Assembly: GCA_001829005.1 (NCBI GenBank)
Contig: MIAG01000002.1
Span: 1-64,000, forward strand
Direction of reading: 5' to 3'
Origin: Sphingobacteriia bacterium RIFOXYC2_FULL_35_18
GTDB lineage: Bacteria > Bacteroidota > Bacteroidia > Chitinophagales > Chitinophagaceae
Length of the DNA stretch: 64,000 nt
The notes under the pieces are model-generated. The model did no database searches. It was not told the origin of the DNA and worked only from the letters and a program-made list of their open reading frames with translations. Each line of letters begins with the position of its first letter. Within the stretch, counting starts at the first letter, position 1. Positions 53,649 through 61,581 of the stretch are shown one piece after another. Position numbers and translations under genes: made by a program.

Positions 53649-54311
53649 ATGCAAACGAATTTCTTTTCCCGGATCAAGCTACTAAATGTAACCGGCAACC
53701 TACGAATGAATATCCAGCCACAGGAAAATGGTGAACTGATTGTATCGCTCTTATTGGACACGTCACATATCAAGGATAAATCAGCGAAACTGATTCCGCC
53801 ACTTGTATTAAAGGGTAGTGATAGTGACCTTGACAACGGATTTTTCCAAGCAATTAGCCAACCGGTTCAGACTACCCAATCACTCCTGGTAAACATGCAG
53901 CAGCATGTCGAAGCACTGGATAAAGCCAATAAAGAATCACGTATCGAAAAAGACAAACAGGATACGCAGAAAAAAGACAAGGATGGGAAACGGAAAAAGT
54001 TTGACGAACAGATGAAAAAAGTGGATGACTTAGTGAAGTTGAAAAAGATCGGTGAGGCCATCGGGCAGTTACCAGACCTGAAGCAATTCCCTGAATTTGA
54101 AACGGAGATCAAGAAGAAAAGCCAGGAACTGCGGGGACAGCATTCATCACTTTCCTTGTTTGCTGATGAAACTGTAATCAAAGGCAGCGAAGAAGATACA
54201 ACCGAGGAAAACGAAGGCAATACTGATGTAGATGATGATAACAACGAAGACAACGATGAGGAGATCCTCGAAGAGAACGATGACAATTATGAGGATGAAT
54301 ACAACGCATAA
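53649..54311 (+). CDS. PRTRC system protein E
   Basis: A 220-aa protein matching PRTRC protein E: the N-terminal NFFSRIKLLNVTGNLRMNI and the IPPLVLKGSDSDLDNGFF segment, followed by a highly charged Lys/Glu coiled coil (85-160) and an extremely acidic tail (from 185, mostly Asp, Glu and Asn). The N-terminal domain is beta-rich. PRTRC means ParB-related, ThiF-related cassette; the role of E is unknown. It starts the E-C-(58 aa)-F-B-ThiF row. Confidence 0.85.
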   Translation: MQTNFFSRIKLLNVTGNLRMNIQPQENGELIVSLLLDTSHIKDKSAKLIPPLVLKGSDSDLDNGFFQAISQPVQTTQSLLVNMQQHVEALDKANKESRIEKDKQDTQKKDKDGKRKKFDEQMKKVDDLVKLKKIGEAIGQLPDLKQFPEFETEIKKKSQELRGQHSSLSLFADETVIKGSEEDTTEENEGNTDVDDDNNEDNDEEILEENDDNYEDEYNA

Positions 54312-54337
54312 TTTATATACCGCTAAAACTATTATCC

Positions 54338-54556
54338 ATGTTAATCAGTAATACTTTACCTCGTGTTTTTCTTTACGACCAGCAGGGTTCTAAACTGGTT
54401 CTTTCAGATCCTTCGATAACCATGCAACCAGAAGCGGTGCTGAATATGTACGCACAGACTTACCCTGAATTAACCACCGCCAAGATCGAAGGACCGGAAA
54501 TCAAAAATGACAGGGTGGAATACATCTTCCAGGCAATGCTTGGCACAAAAGGATAA
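54338..54556 (+). CDS. PRTRC system protein C (ubiquitin-like, Prok_Ub family)
   Basis: A 72-aa protein of the PRTRC-C family, which is classified with prokaryotic ubiquitin-like folds. The pattern of RVFLYDQQGSKLVLSDP, a central helix PEAVLNMYAQTYPEL and the strand RVEYIFQAM fits a small beta-grasp. It ends exactly in Gly72 (MLGTKG), like ubiquitin-type modifiers that are activated at a C-terminal Gly by E1 enzymes. The E1-like ThiF and E2-like B proteins are encoded 1.1-1.9 kb downstream. Its conjugation has to be shown experimentally. Confidence 0.88.
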   Translation: MLISNTLPRVFLYDQQGSKLVLSDPSITMQPEAVLNMYAQTYPELTTAKIEGPEIKNDRVEYIFQAMLGTKG

Positions 54557-54558
54557 CC

Positions 54559-54735
54559 ATGAATAAAAGATGTAAAATAAGATTTGTAAAACCCGTTAAA
54601 AATCATTCGTTATGCCAGCAGTTAGCACAGATCGGGCAGTTCGCAGAAAGGTTAAACAAATTGCCGGACTCAGACGCAGTAAAAAAAGCAAAATTGCGTG
54701 CGGTACCTGTGGACCAGTTGCCCCTGATTTTTTAA
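54559..54735 (+). CDS. Hidden 58-aa PRTRC-associated small protein
   Basis: ATG at 54559, 2 bp after the protein C stop, TAA at 54735. The product is protein-like: a basic start (KRCKIRFVKPVK), a helical CQQLAQIGQFAERLNKLP and the end AVPVDQLPLIF. It overlaps in another frame the first 41 codons of the protein F reading, which are low in hydrophobic residues and look like its shadow. No family is recognised. Its tight spacing in the cassette supports a conserved small component. Confidence 0.6.
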   Translation: MNKRCKIRFVKPVKNHSLCQQLAQIGQFAERLNKLPDSDAVKKAKLRAVPVDQLPLIF

Positions 54736-55718
54736 GGCAGCAGTTCTTACCGATAACATTCAATAAGACCTCCAACGCTCAGAATTGGGAAAAGATTGAA
54801 AAGATGTTTTTTGCTTCCGTAAAACATTTATGCACCTTGCATAAAATTAATTTTATAAACGACCCTGATCTTTCTTTCCCAATGAACATTGCGGTTGCTT
54901 ACCGCTTCTTAAAAAAAGAACTGGGAACCATTGATTCTTCGCTATACCTGTTGATCACGGAGAACAGGAATAAGACTACACTTGCCACCATTAAGTCACT
55001 GCACAAAGATTACGACCTGTTTTATGTGCCGTTAAACGCACTGGATGAATTGCACCGTGATAAGAACAAAGGCTGCTTTGATCTTGTGCTTTCAGTATTT
55101 GGTTATCTCAACCAACATGTCCGGTTGCCTTTGCTATGTGAAAACGATTACCTGAGTGGATGCTATGAGGCAATAACGGAGTGGGCAACCAATGCAGACA
55201 ATGAACTGGAAGAAGCAGAGTACAACCGCTATCGTACCGATTTAAAAGCTATGCATAAAAAGATCAGCATTCTTGAAAAAGCGGTGCTTAATTCTTCCCA
55301 TTTGGCTGCATTTAAAAAAAGGCTGAATGCATTTAAACCCTTTGGCAATACTGAAAGAAGATTAAAGGTGGTTGCTCGGAAATTTTATTCGCTTTACCAA
55401 GAGTTCCCAAACAGAAGTTTTCACAAAAATATTCATTGTGAACACCTGGAAGAAGAGGAAGGTGAACGAGGATATCCTGATCATTATTTTAGCTTTTTCT
55501 GGGACGACCATTGCTGGATCCACGACCACCTGGTGGAATACGTGAATTGCGACTTGCAGGAACGCTTAGAATTTGAAGTACCGGTATCAGTTCAATATTT
55601 TGACAGGAAGCAAACTTCGGTTACGCACGCATTTCCATTTGAGAACAAATTACTCACCCTGATGGACGAACTCTGCGCCGTCTTATATCGTTTTAATTAT
55701 GAAAAACATCACGACTGA
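54612..55718 (+). CDS. PRTRC system protein F
   Basis: The reading from the ATG at 54612 gives 368 residues of the PRTRC-F type, an alpha-helical, fast-evolving protein with conserved blocks such as DSSLYLLITENRNKTTL, DYLSGCYEAITEW and YFSFFWDDHCWIHDHLVEY. The first 41 residues overlap the 58-aa gene and are doubtful; translation probably begins closer to 54735, where no ATG exists before the MFFASVKH codon. The C-terminal 20 bp overlap the protein B start. It may serve as a scaffold in the cassette, but no activity is known. Confidence 0.78.
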   Translation: MPAVSTDRAVRRKVKQIAGLRRSKKSKIACGTCGPVAPDFLRQQFLPITFNKTSNAQNWEKIEKMFFASVKHLCTLHKINFINDPDLSFPMNIAVAYRFLKKELGTIDSSLYLLITENRNKTTLATIKSLHKDYDLFYVPLNALDELHRDKNKGCFDLVLSVFGYLNQHVRLPLLCENDYLSGCYEAITEWATNADNELEEAEYNRYRTDLKAMHKKISILEKAVLNSSHLAAFKKRLNAFKPFGNTERRLKVVARKFYSLYQEFPNRSFHKNIHCEHLEEEEGERGYPDHYFSFFWDDHCWIHDHLVEYVNCDLQERLEFEVPVSVQYFDRKQTSVTHAFPFENKLLTLMDELCAVLYRFNYEKHHD

Positions 55719-56415
55719 TTTTACAAACATGCACCATCCTTACAAGGGACTGGTAGTTTACCGATCGGTAGAAGAAGCACCGGATTATTATGTGGAAGCC
55801 TATGACTTCAACGATGCTGGAAAGATGGTCAACCCACATCCACTGTCCTTGCAGGAAAGCCGGCAACTGGCGGCCACCTTACAGACTTCGTCAGAATTAT
55901 CGGATAGTTACCTGCAATGCCGTGAGTTAATGCCTGCTAAACTCTTGTACACGCGTCAGGGTACCAACGGATTTGCAATCTGGTACACGCCTGCCATAAC
56001 GCATTTTTTAGCATTTACACCGGACTTAAAAATACCGGATGGCGAATACCCGGTACCACCGATGCTATGGAAAGCATCCCGCACCGGTGTAACTGTGTTT
56101 GCGCTTACGAAAAATGAAACGCCGACCTTAAAAACTACGCTTTTTAAGGCTCCATTTTTCAATGTACATGACGATGGTAATGTCTGTATGGGAACGGTGG
56201 ATATCGATATTGACCCACATACCCACTTGGAAGCATTTATGAGCAAATGGGAAGAGTATTTTTTCAATTCCAGGTTCTCCCATGTCCTGGGTGGTAAAAG
56301 CCCGGTAAAAGGCAACATCATTCAGCTCTGGCAATCCCTGAAAGATTCGCGCAGAAAATTTCCTGTTAGTTGTCTTCTAAAACATTCACTCACCCTTAAA
56401 AAACTGATCGCATGA
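55699..56415 (+). CDS. PRTRC system protein B (E2-like)
   Basis: A 238-aa protein of the PRTRC-B family, assigned by published fold analysis to the E2/UBC-like superfamily (Prok-E2_D). A single conserved Cys163 lies in NVHDDGNVCMGTVDI, the expected place of the thioester Cys. YPVPPMLWKASRTGVTVFAL and KAPFFNV precede it as in other members. Starts at 55699 (overlapping protein F) or ATG at 55729 (10 bp after its stop) are both possible. Its stop overlaps the ThiF start by 4 bp, so B and E1 are made together. Confidence 0.83.
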   Translation: MKNITTDFTNMHHPYKGLVVYRSVEEAPDYYVEAYDFNDAGKMVNPHPLSLQESRQLAATLQTSSELSDSYLQCRELMPAKLLYTRQGTNGFAIWYTPAITHFLAFTPDLKIPDGEYPVPPMLWKASRTGVTVFALTKNETPTLKTTLFKAPFFNVHDDGNVCMGTVDIDIDPHTHLEAFMSKWEEYFFNSRFSHVLGGKSPVKGNIIQLWQSLKDSRRKFPVSCLLKHSLTLKKLIA

Positions 56416-57221
56416 TTGCCCAAAAAACTGTCGTGCATTTTACGGACAACTACCTGCTGAACCCCACTAATCCAGTAACGGTAAATCTTATTGGCGCGGG
56501 TGGAACCGGAAGCCAGGTATTGACCGCACTGGCGCGGATGAGTCATTCACTGATCGCACTTGGTCACCCCGGTTTATACGTGCGGTTATTCGATGATGAT
56601 GTGATAACAAAAGCCAACCTCGGTAGGCAGCTATTTTCTAAGGCTGAATTGGGGATGCACAAGTCCGCAGCTTTGATTGCGAGGGTCAACCGGTTCTTTG
56701 GCAGTAACTGGAAAAGTGTAGCCTCCAAATATGATTGGCTACCCAATCTGAAAGAGGAATTGTTTGCCAACATCACCATTTCCTGTGTCGATACAGTGAA
56801 GGCAAGGTTTACAATTGCTACTGTATTATCTAAACTGGAAAGGCAGAACAACGGCCCATATAAGCTCATTTACTGGATGGATTTTGGCAATGCGCAACAG
56901 ACAGGACAGGTTATTTTTTCTACTGTATATCCGGTAAAGCAACCCGCTTCACAGATGTACGAAACAGTAAGCTCTTTGCCTACTGTAACCAAACTTTTCC
57001 GCAAACAATTGAACGACGTGCAAGAAGATGATCAGCCCAGTTGTTCGATGAGCGAAGCACTTGCCAAACAGGATCTGTTTATCAACACCTCTATAAGTGC
57101 TTTGGGTTCATCTCTTCTGTGGAATTTATTCAGGGAAGGAATGACATTTTACCGTGGCTTTTTCTTGAATTTAAAACAGTTCTCTTCTAATCCAATTCCC
57201 ATCACTACTTCCAAAACCTAA
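56412..57221 (+). CDS. PRTRC system ThiF-family protein (E1-like)
   Basis: A 269-aa E1-like adenylating enzyme. The nucleotide-binding loop GAGGTGS is at 28-34, then RLFDDDVITKANLGRQLF with the Asp and Arg residues that hold ATP. Cys211 (QPSCSMSEALAKQDLFIN), conserved in this group, is the candidate thioester Cys; the CxxC zinc pairs of MoeB/ThiF are absent. It should activate a C-terminal Gly, with protein C as the obvious substrate. Coupled to protein B by a 4-bp overlap. Confidence 0.88.
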   Translation: MIAQKTVVHFTDNYLLNPTNPVTVNLIGAGGTGSQVLTALARMSHSLIALGHPGLYVRLFDDDVITKANLGRQLFSKAELGMHKSAALIARVNRFFGSNWKSVASKYDWLPNLKEELFANITISCVDTVKARFTIATVLSKLERQNNGPYKLIYWMDFGNAQQTGQVIFSTVYPVKQPASQMYETVSSLPTVTKLFRKQLNDVQEDDQPSCSMSEALAKQDLFINTSISALGSSLLWNLFREGMTFYRGFFLNLKQFSSNPIPITTSKT

Positions 57222-57224
57222 GCC

Positions 57225-57422
57225 ATGCAAAACCTATTATTCATGACCATGGAAGTCGATCCGAATGACCCGCCACAAGATGGACCATTTTATGTCATAG
57301 AACGGTTCCACGAACCGCAATTTGTTGTGGATGAAAAGGGTAATATAAAGTCCTTTGTTACTTACCCTGAAGCACTCGCAGAAGCAAGAGATTGCCAGAA
57401 TGGCTATGTGATTGCTTTTTAG
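57225..57422 (+). CDS. PRTRC-adjacent hypothetical protein
   Basis: A 65-aa cytosolic protein starting 3 bp after the ThiF stop: MEVDPNDPPQDGPFYVIERF then FVVDEKGNIKSFVTYPEALAEARDCQNGY. The layout (beta hairpin plus helix) resembles small DUF-type proteins that describe a partner-binding module. No family is named. It is the last gene before the oriT candidate and is certainly co-transcribed with the cassette. Confidence 0.6.
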   Translation: MQNLLFMTMEVDPNDPPQDGPFYVIERFHEPQFVVDEKGNIKSFVTYPEALAEARDCQNGYVIAF

Positions 57423-57473
57423 ATTCTATAAGTTGTATTTAGCTTCACAATCGCCGATCTTTATTTACACTCA

Positions 57474-57626
57474 CTTGCCTAAAATAAAGGCAAGCCGCGC
57501 AGGATATTTCTACCCTTTCTACATTTACATTGTAATTCCGATAGAACCTGAAAAAAGGTCGCCGGGTGTTTCCGCATGGTAGCCGACTTATCGCCGGCTG
57601 CAAGATGTACAAACGTAATACGTTTG
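57474..57626. other. Candidate origin of transfer (oriT)
   Basis: A 263-bp gene-free stretch (57423-57685) directly before mobC holds three inverted repeats: CTTGCCT-N7-AGGCAAG (57474-57494), AGCCG-N9-CGGCT (57581-57599) and CAAACGT-AAT-ACGTTTG (57610-57626). The position upstream of mobC-mobA and the repeat density are typical of oriT. The nick site cannot be located from the sequence alone. Confidence 0.6.
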
Positions 57627-57685
57627 GGATCATTTGACACTCACTCGGAACTCGTTCGTGTTGTGATTGACTGAAAACAAAAGTG

Positions 57686-58081
57686 ATGGACAAGGAAAAA
57701 CGAATGATTCGAAACAAGATCATTACACTTCGCATGAATGAGGATGAGTTTTCAACCCTGGTCAAAAACCGCCAAAAGACCACTGAGAAAACAAACAGTA
57801 ATTACTTACGCAAACTTGCCCTTCACAAAGCCGTAACCGTCAAAACCAGAAACACATCAATGGATGAGCTTTCCGCAGAATTGATCATACTGCGAAAAGA
57901 AATCAATCACATCGGCCATAATTTGAACCAGGCAGTCCATAAGCTACATACGCTGGATAAAATCCCTGAATTCCGTGTCTGGGTTACAGTTTATGAAAAG
58001 ACAAGGCAGGATGTTTTATCAGTGACAGTAAAACTTTGTACTGAAATTCAAAAATGGTCAGACCAATGGTTGCAAGGATAA
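57686..58081 (+). CDS. mobC: MobC-like relaxosome accessory protein
   Basis: The ATG at 57686 gives 131 residues. N-terminal KRMIRNKIITLRMNEDEF is a ribbon-helix-helix-type DNA-binding start; the family signature LRKEINHIGHNLNQAVHKLH is present at about 70-90. MobC/BmgB proteins bind oriT and help the relaxase open the DNA. It follows the oriT candidate and overlaps the relaxase gene start by 28 bp (or 16 bp with the second ATG). Confidence 0.85.
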   Translation: MDKEKRMIRNKIITLRMNEDEFSTLVKNRQKTTEKTNSNYLRKLALHKAVTVKTRNTSMDELSAELIILRKEINHIGHNLNQAVHKLHTLDKIPEFRVWVTVYEKTRQDVLSVTVKLCTEIQKWSDQWLQG

Positions 58082-59277
58082 CATTCCCGGCTTCAATTAG
58101 TGAAACACTGAACTACAATGAACACAAAGTTCAAAAAGGGGTAGCCATCTGCGTTGCAGAAAACAATTTTTTATTACCGATCACAGCCATGAATTTTTAC
58201 CATAAACTTGATTGGTTCAATCAAAGGAATAAATTGAATGAACGCGCCACTACAAAAACAATGCATGTGTCCCTGAATTTTTCGCCATCTGAAAATTTTC
58301 CAGTCGACAAGTTAAATTCAATCGCACAGGATTACATGGAACGAATCGGATTTGGCGACCAACCCTATCTCGTTTACCAGCATAAAGATGCAGGACATCC
58401 TCACCTCCATATTGTCGCAACAACAATACGGGGAGATGGTACTCGGATCAATACCCACAACATAGGACGTAATCAATCAGAAATGGCACGCAAACTGGTA
58501 GAGGAAAAACATGGGCTCATAAAGGCGGGGACAACGTCAAATGAACTGGCCTTGGCTGCTCCCATTCAAAACAGGTTGGAATATGGCAAATCAGAAACCA
58601 AACGAAGTATAGCCAATGTGCTGAAGCAGACCATCAATCTTTATAATTATGTTTCGCTGGCGCAGTTCAACGCGATATTGTCCAAGTTCGGTGTAAAAGC
58701 AGATCGGGGCAAGGAAGGGAGCTTTACACACCGAAAAAATGGCCTTCTGTACCGGATGATCGATAAAGACGGGCAAGCCATCGGAATACCCATAAAAGCC
58801 AGCTCCATTGCGGGCAAACCTACCCTCGCCTATCTGGAGAATCGTTTTACCCTCAATGAAACCAATCGGGATGTTTTAAAACTGCAGCTCAAAAACAGCC
58901 TTGACAATTGCCTGATGCAGAGACCTACATCCCTTGACAAAATGATCCAATTTCTAAGCAGCCAATCCGTCCAAACGGTTCTGCGACAAAATGCAGAAGG
59001 AAGAATCTACGGTATCACATTTGTCGACCATAAAAACAGAAGTGTTTTCAATGGCTCAGAATTAGGCAAAGAATATAGTATAGTAGGCTTGGCTAAAAAA
59101 CTGAAAACAGAGAAACAAAAAGTCATAAAGTTGATCCATACAGAACAAAAAAATGCAGAGAAAAGTGCGCAACAAATGGAAGGCCTGGTCAATGACCTAC
59201 TTCAGACAGAACCTGGAACTCAGCATATCCCCTTCCAACTAAAGAAAAAGAAACGAAAAAAACAAAGAGGCATATAA
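58054..59277 (+). CDS. mobA: MobA-type relaxase (mobilisation nuclease)
   Basis: A 407-aa relaxase of the PF03432 type that nicks oriT and pilots single-stranded DNA. Tyr21 in SETLNYNEHKVQKG is the candidate catalytic Tyr, and the three-His metal motif is seen in H110-K-D-AGH115-P-H117-L-H119. ATGs at 58054 and 58066 are both possible. The C-terminal third is basic (KKKKRKKQRGI at the end), probably for DNA binding. It lies between mobC and the coupling protein gene. Confidence 0.9.
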   Translation: MVRPMVARITFPASISETLNYNEHKVQKGVAICVAENNFLLPITAMNFYHKLDWFNQRNKLNERATTKTMHVSLNFSPSENFPVDKLNSIAQDYMERIGFGDQPYLVYQHKDAGHPHLHIVATTIRGDGTRINTHNIGRNQSEMARKLVEEKHGLIKAGTTSNELALAAPIQNRLEYGKSETKRSIANVLKQTINLYNYVSLAQFNAILSKFGVKADRGKEGSFTHRKNGLLYRMIDKDGQAIGIPIKASSIAGKPTLAYLENRFTLNETNRDVLKLQLKNSLDNCLMQRPTSLDKMIQFLSSQSVQTVLRQNAEGRIYGITFVDHKNRSVFNGSELGKEYSIVGLAKKLKTEKQKVIKLIHTEQKNAEKSAQQMEGLVNDLLQTEPGTQHIPFQLKKKKRKKQRGI

Positions 59278-59293
59278 GTAAATCTATTGAGCA

Positions 59294-61255
59294 ATGGGAA
59301 CAGGTGAGAATGAACAGGGTTTGCGAAAAATAGTGGACTTAAGCAGGTGGCTTTCCGTTGGCCTTCTGCTGATGCATTTTTATTACAGTTGTTATGCTGC
59401 CTTTGCAAATTGTGGTGTGCGTTCCTATTTATCAGACCATGTGTTACAGTCCATCGCAAAAACAAGGGTGTTCGAAAGCACCCTGAAAATCAAGTCGCTT
59501 ATCTTAGTTCTCTTACTCATTTCCTTTCTGGGAGCAAAAGGTAAAAAAGACCAGGAGTACAAATTAAGTGCAATTATCAGGTGGATTATTTGTGGCTTAC
59601 TGTTGTTCTACCTCAGCAACTTTCTTCTCTTATCAAATTTGAGTATGGTTACTATTGCCGCCTCTTATATCCTTACCTGTAGCACTGGATTTGGATTATT
59701 GGTATTTACAGGTGCCCGGTTGAGCCGCTTGCTCTTTGACAATTTGAAGCAGGATATTTTTAATGAAGAAAATGAAACATTTCCGCAGGAAGAGGTTCCG
59801 CATGTCAATGAATATTCAATCAACTTCACTGCACAATACCGGTTAAAAAATAAAGTTCGTAAATCCACAATATCCTTCCCCAATCCTTTCCGTGGACTTT
59901 TGGTAACAGGCAGTCCGGGTGCAGGTAAATCATGGTTTGTGATCCTTCCCATGATTCGCCAGTTGATCTCGAAGGGGTACACCATGTTCATTTACGACTT
60001 TAAATATGATGACTTGTCAAAAGCTGCTTATAACTGGTTGTTACAAAACACCTCAGCGTATAAAACGCCACCTGCATTCTACGCCATCAATTTTGATAAC
60101 CTCGCCTGCTCGCACAGATGCAACCCCTTGGATCCAGATTCCATGTTTGATATCACCGATGCCACTGAATCAGCCAGAACAATTTTACTGGGCCTCAATA
60201 CCCAATGGATTAAAAAACAGGGAGATTTCTTTGTAGAATCTCCGATCAACTTTGTAACAGCCATTATCTGGTTTTTAAGAAAGTATGAAGATGGAGTATA
60301 CTGTACCCTACCCCATGTGATTGAACTAATGCAGGTGGAATATGATACACTGTTCCCTGTTCTAAATGCTGAACCGGAAATTGAAGTATTTGTCAATCCC
60401 TTTATCACGGCATTCCAAAACGATGCAATGGAACAATTAGAAGGTCAGGTAGCTTCCGCCAAAATCGGAATGGCCAGACTTGCCTCCCCCCAACTTTACT
60501 GGGTGCTCTCTGGTAATGACTTCACCCTCGATATCAATTCGCCCTGGCAACCAAAAATCGTCTGCGTGGGCAACAACCCCGACAAGCGTTCCATTTATGG
60601 AGCCGTCCTCTCCCTCTACGCCTCCCGCCTCATTAAAATCGTAAACAGAAAGGATAAGCTCAAAAGTGCCTTGGTTTTTGACGAATTCCCTACCATCTTT
60701 TTCAATGACATTGATGGGCATATCGCAACTGCCAGGAGTAACAAAGTAGCCACCATACTTGCCGCTCAGGATTTTTCTCAGCTAAAGAAGGATTATGGTA
60801 AAGATCAGGCTGATGTAATCACCAATATTTGCGGGAATATAATTTCAGGTCAGGTAACCGGAGAAACCGCTCGATTATTATCAGAACGGTTTGGTAAGAT
60901 TGTCCAGTTGCGACAAAGTATGAGTATCAATAGTAATGATACCAGCATTAGCAAATCCTGGCAAATGGATAATGCCATACCCGCCTCCAAAATTGCCACC
61001 CTCTCCTCCGGTGAATTTGTAGGAATGGTAGCAGATAATCCTGATGATAAGATTAAGCTGAAAATGTTTCACGCAGAAATCCTACAGGATACCGAGGCAA
61101 TCAACAGGGAGATGAGAGACTTTAAGGAAATCCCGCCTGTTTATAGTATTTCACAACAGGATATTCAGGATAATTTCTACCAGATCAAACTTGATATCCG
61201 GAGATTAATTGAAAATGTTGTTGCGAAACTTGAACATGAGTCTCAAACTCGTTAA
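59294..61255 (+). CDS. VirD4/TraG-type coupling ATPase
   Basis: A 653-aa type IV coupling protein that feeds the relaxosome to a conjugation pore. Four membrane helices are found in residues 15-140. The Walker A motif GSPGAGKS is at 206-213, Walker B in ALVFDEFPTIFFND around 465, and TILAAQDFSQLKKDYG and ARLLSERFGK match TraG/TraD members of Bacteroidota. It starts 16 bp after the relaxase gene. Pore genes (tra) are not present within the window. Confidence 0.9.
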   Translation: MGTGENEQGLRKIVDLSRWLSVGLLLMHFYYSCYAAFANCGVRSYLSDHVLQSIAKTRVFESTLKIKSLILVLLLISFLGAKGKKDQEYKLSAIIRWIICGLLLFYLSNFLLLSNLSMVTIAASYILTCSTGFGLLVFTGARLSRLLFDNLKQDIFNEENETFPQEEVPHVNEYSINFTAQYRLKNKVRKSTISFPNPFRGLLVTGSPGAGKSWFVILPMIRQLISKGYTMFIYDFKYDDLSKAAYNWLLQNTSAYKTPPAFYAINFDNLACSHRCNPLDPDSMFDITDATESARTILLGLNTQWIKKQGDFFVESPINFVTAIIWFLRKYEDGVYCTLPHVIELMQVEYDTLFPVLNAEPEIEVFVNPFITAFQNDAMEQLEGQVASAKIGMARLASPQLYWVLSGNDFTLDINSPWQPKIVCVGNNPDKRSIYGAVLSLYASRLIKIVNRKDKLKSALVFDEFPTIFFNDIDGHIATARSNKVATILAAQDFSQLKKDYGKDQADVITNICGNIISGQVTGETARLLSERFGKIVQLRQSMSINSNDTSISKSWQMDNAIPASKIATLSSGEFVGMVADNPDDKIKLKMFHAEILQDTEAINREMRDFKEIPPVYSISQQDIQDNFYQIKLDIRRLIENVVAKLEHESQTR

Positions 61256-61293
61256 AAGATAGCCGGGAGTAGATACTTTTGAGATACATTTTC

Positions 61294-61333
61294 CTTGTCA
61301 AACCCCCTCCGGTTGGTAAGGGGTATTGTCAAG
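61294..61333 (+). terminator. Hairpin behind the coupling protein gene
   Basis: CTTGTCAA-ACCCCCT pairs with AGGGGT-ATTGTCAAG (one mismatch) around a 9-nt loop and is followed by AAAAATA rather than T. It is 38 bp after the stop codon. It resembles the 51273-51311 hairpin (TTATCAA...CCCCTC). Confidence 0.5.
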
Positions 61334-61379
61334 AAAAATACAAGGATTAGATACATCTTAGCTCTCCTACAATCGAAGC

Positions 61380-61502
61380 CTATTCATCTTGGTGCAGCAC
61401 CCAAAGCTGCTCCCCCAAAGAGGTAAAATAAGAATTACTCTCACAAATCACACTTACCTTTTGTTCAGTATCGCAAATAATATAGGTTTCTTTAAGATCT
61501 AA
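61380..61502 (-). pseudogene. Protein-like fragment without a start
   Basis: A 40-codon minus-strand frame ending ...SYFTSLGEQLWVLHQDE and TAG; it contains two Cys (YIICDTE and VICESN). A TGA stands directly before its first codon and no ATG is available. It may be the 3' end of a lost gene at the element's cargo boundary. The remaining parts of 61256-61581 show nothing. Confidence 0.3.
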
Positions 61503-61581
61503 TCAAGATCAAAGCCAATTGAAAGGCTCCTGTTTTTACACTACTATTTTTTATTATTTTGGCAATTCAAAAACAACCGTA

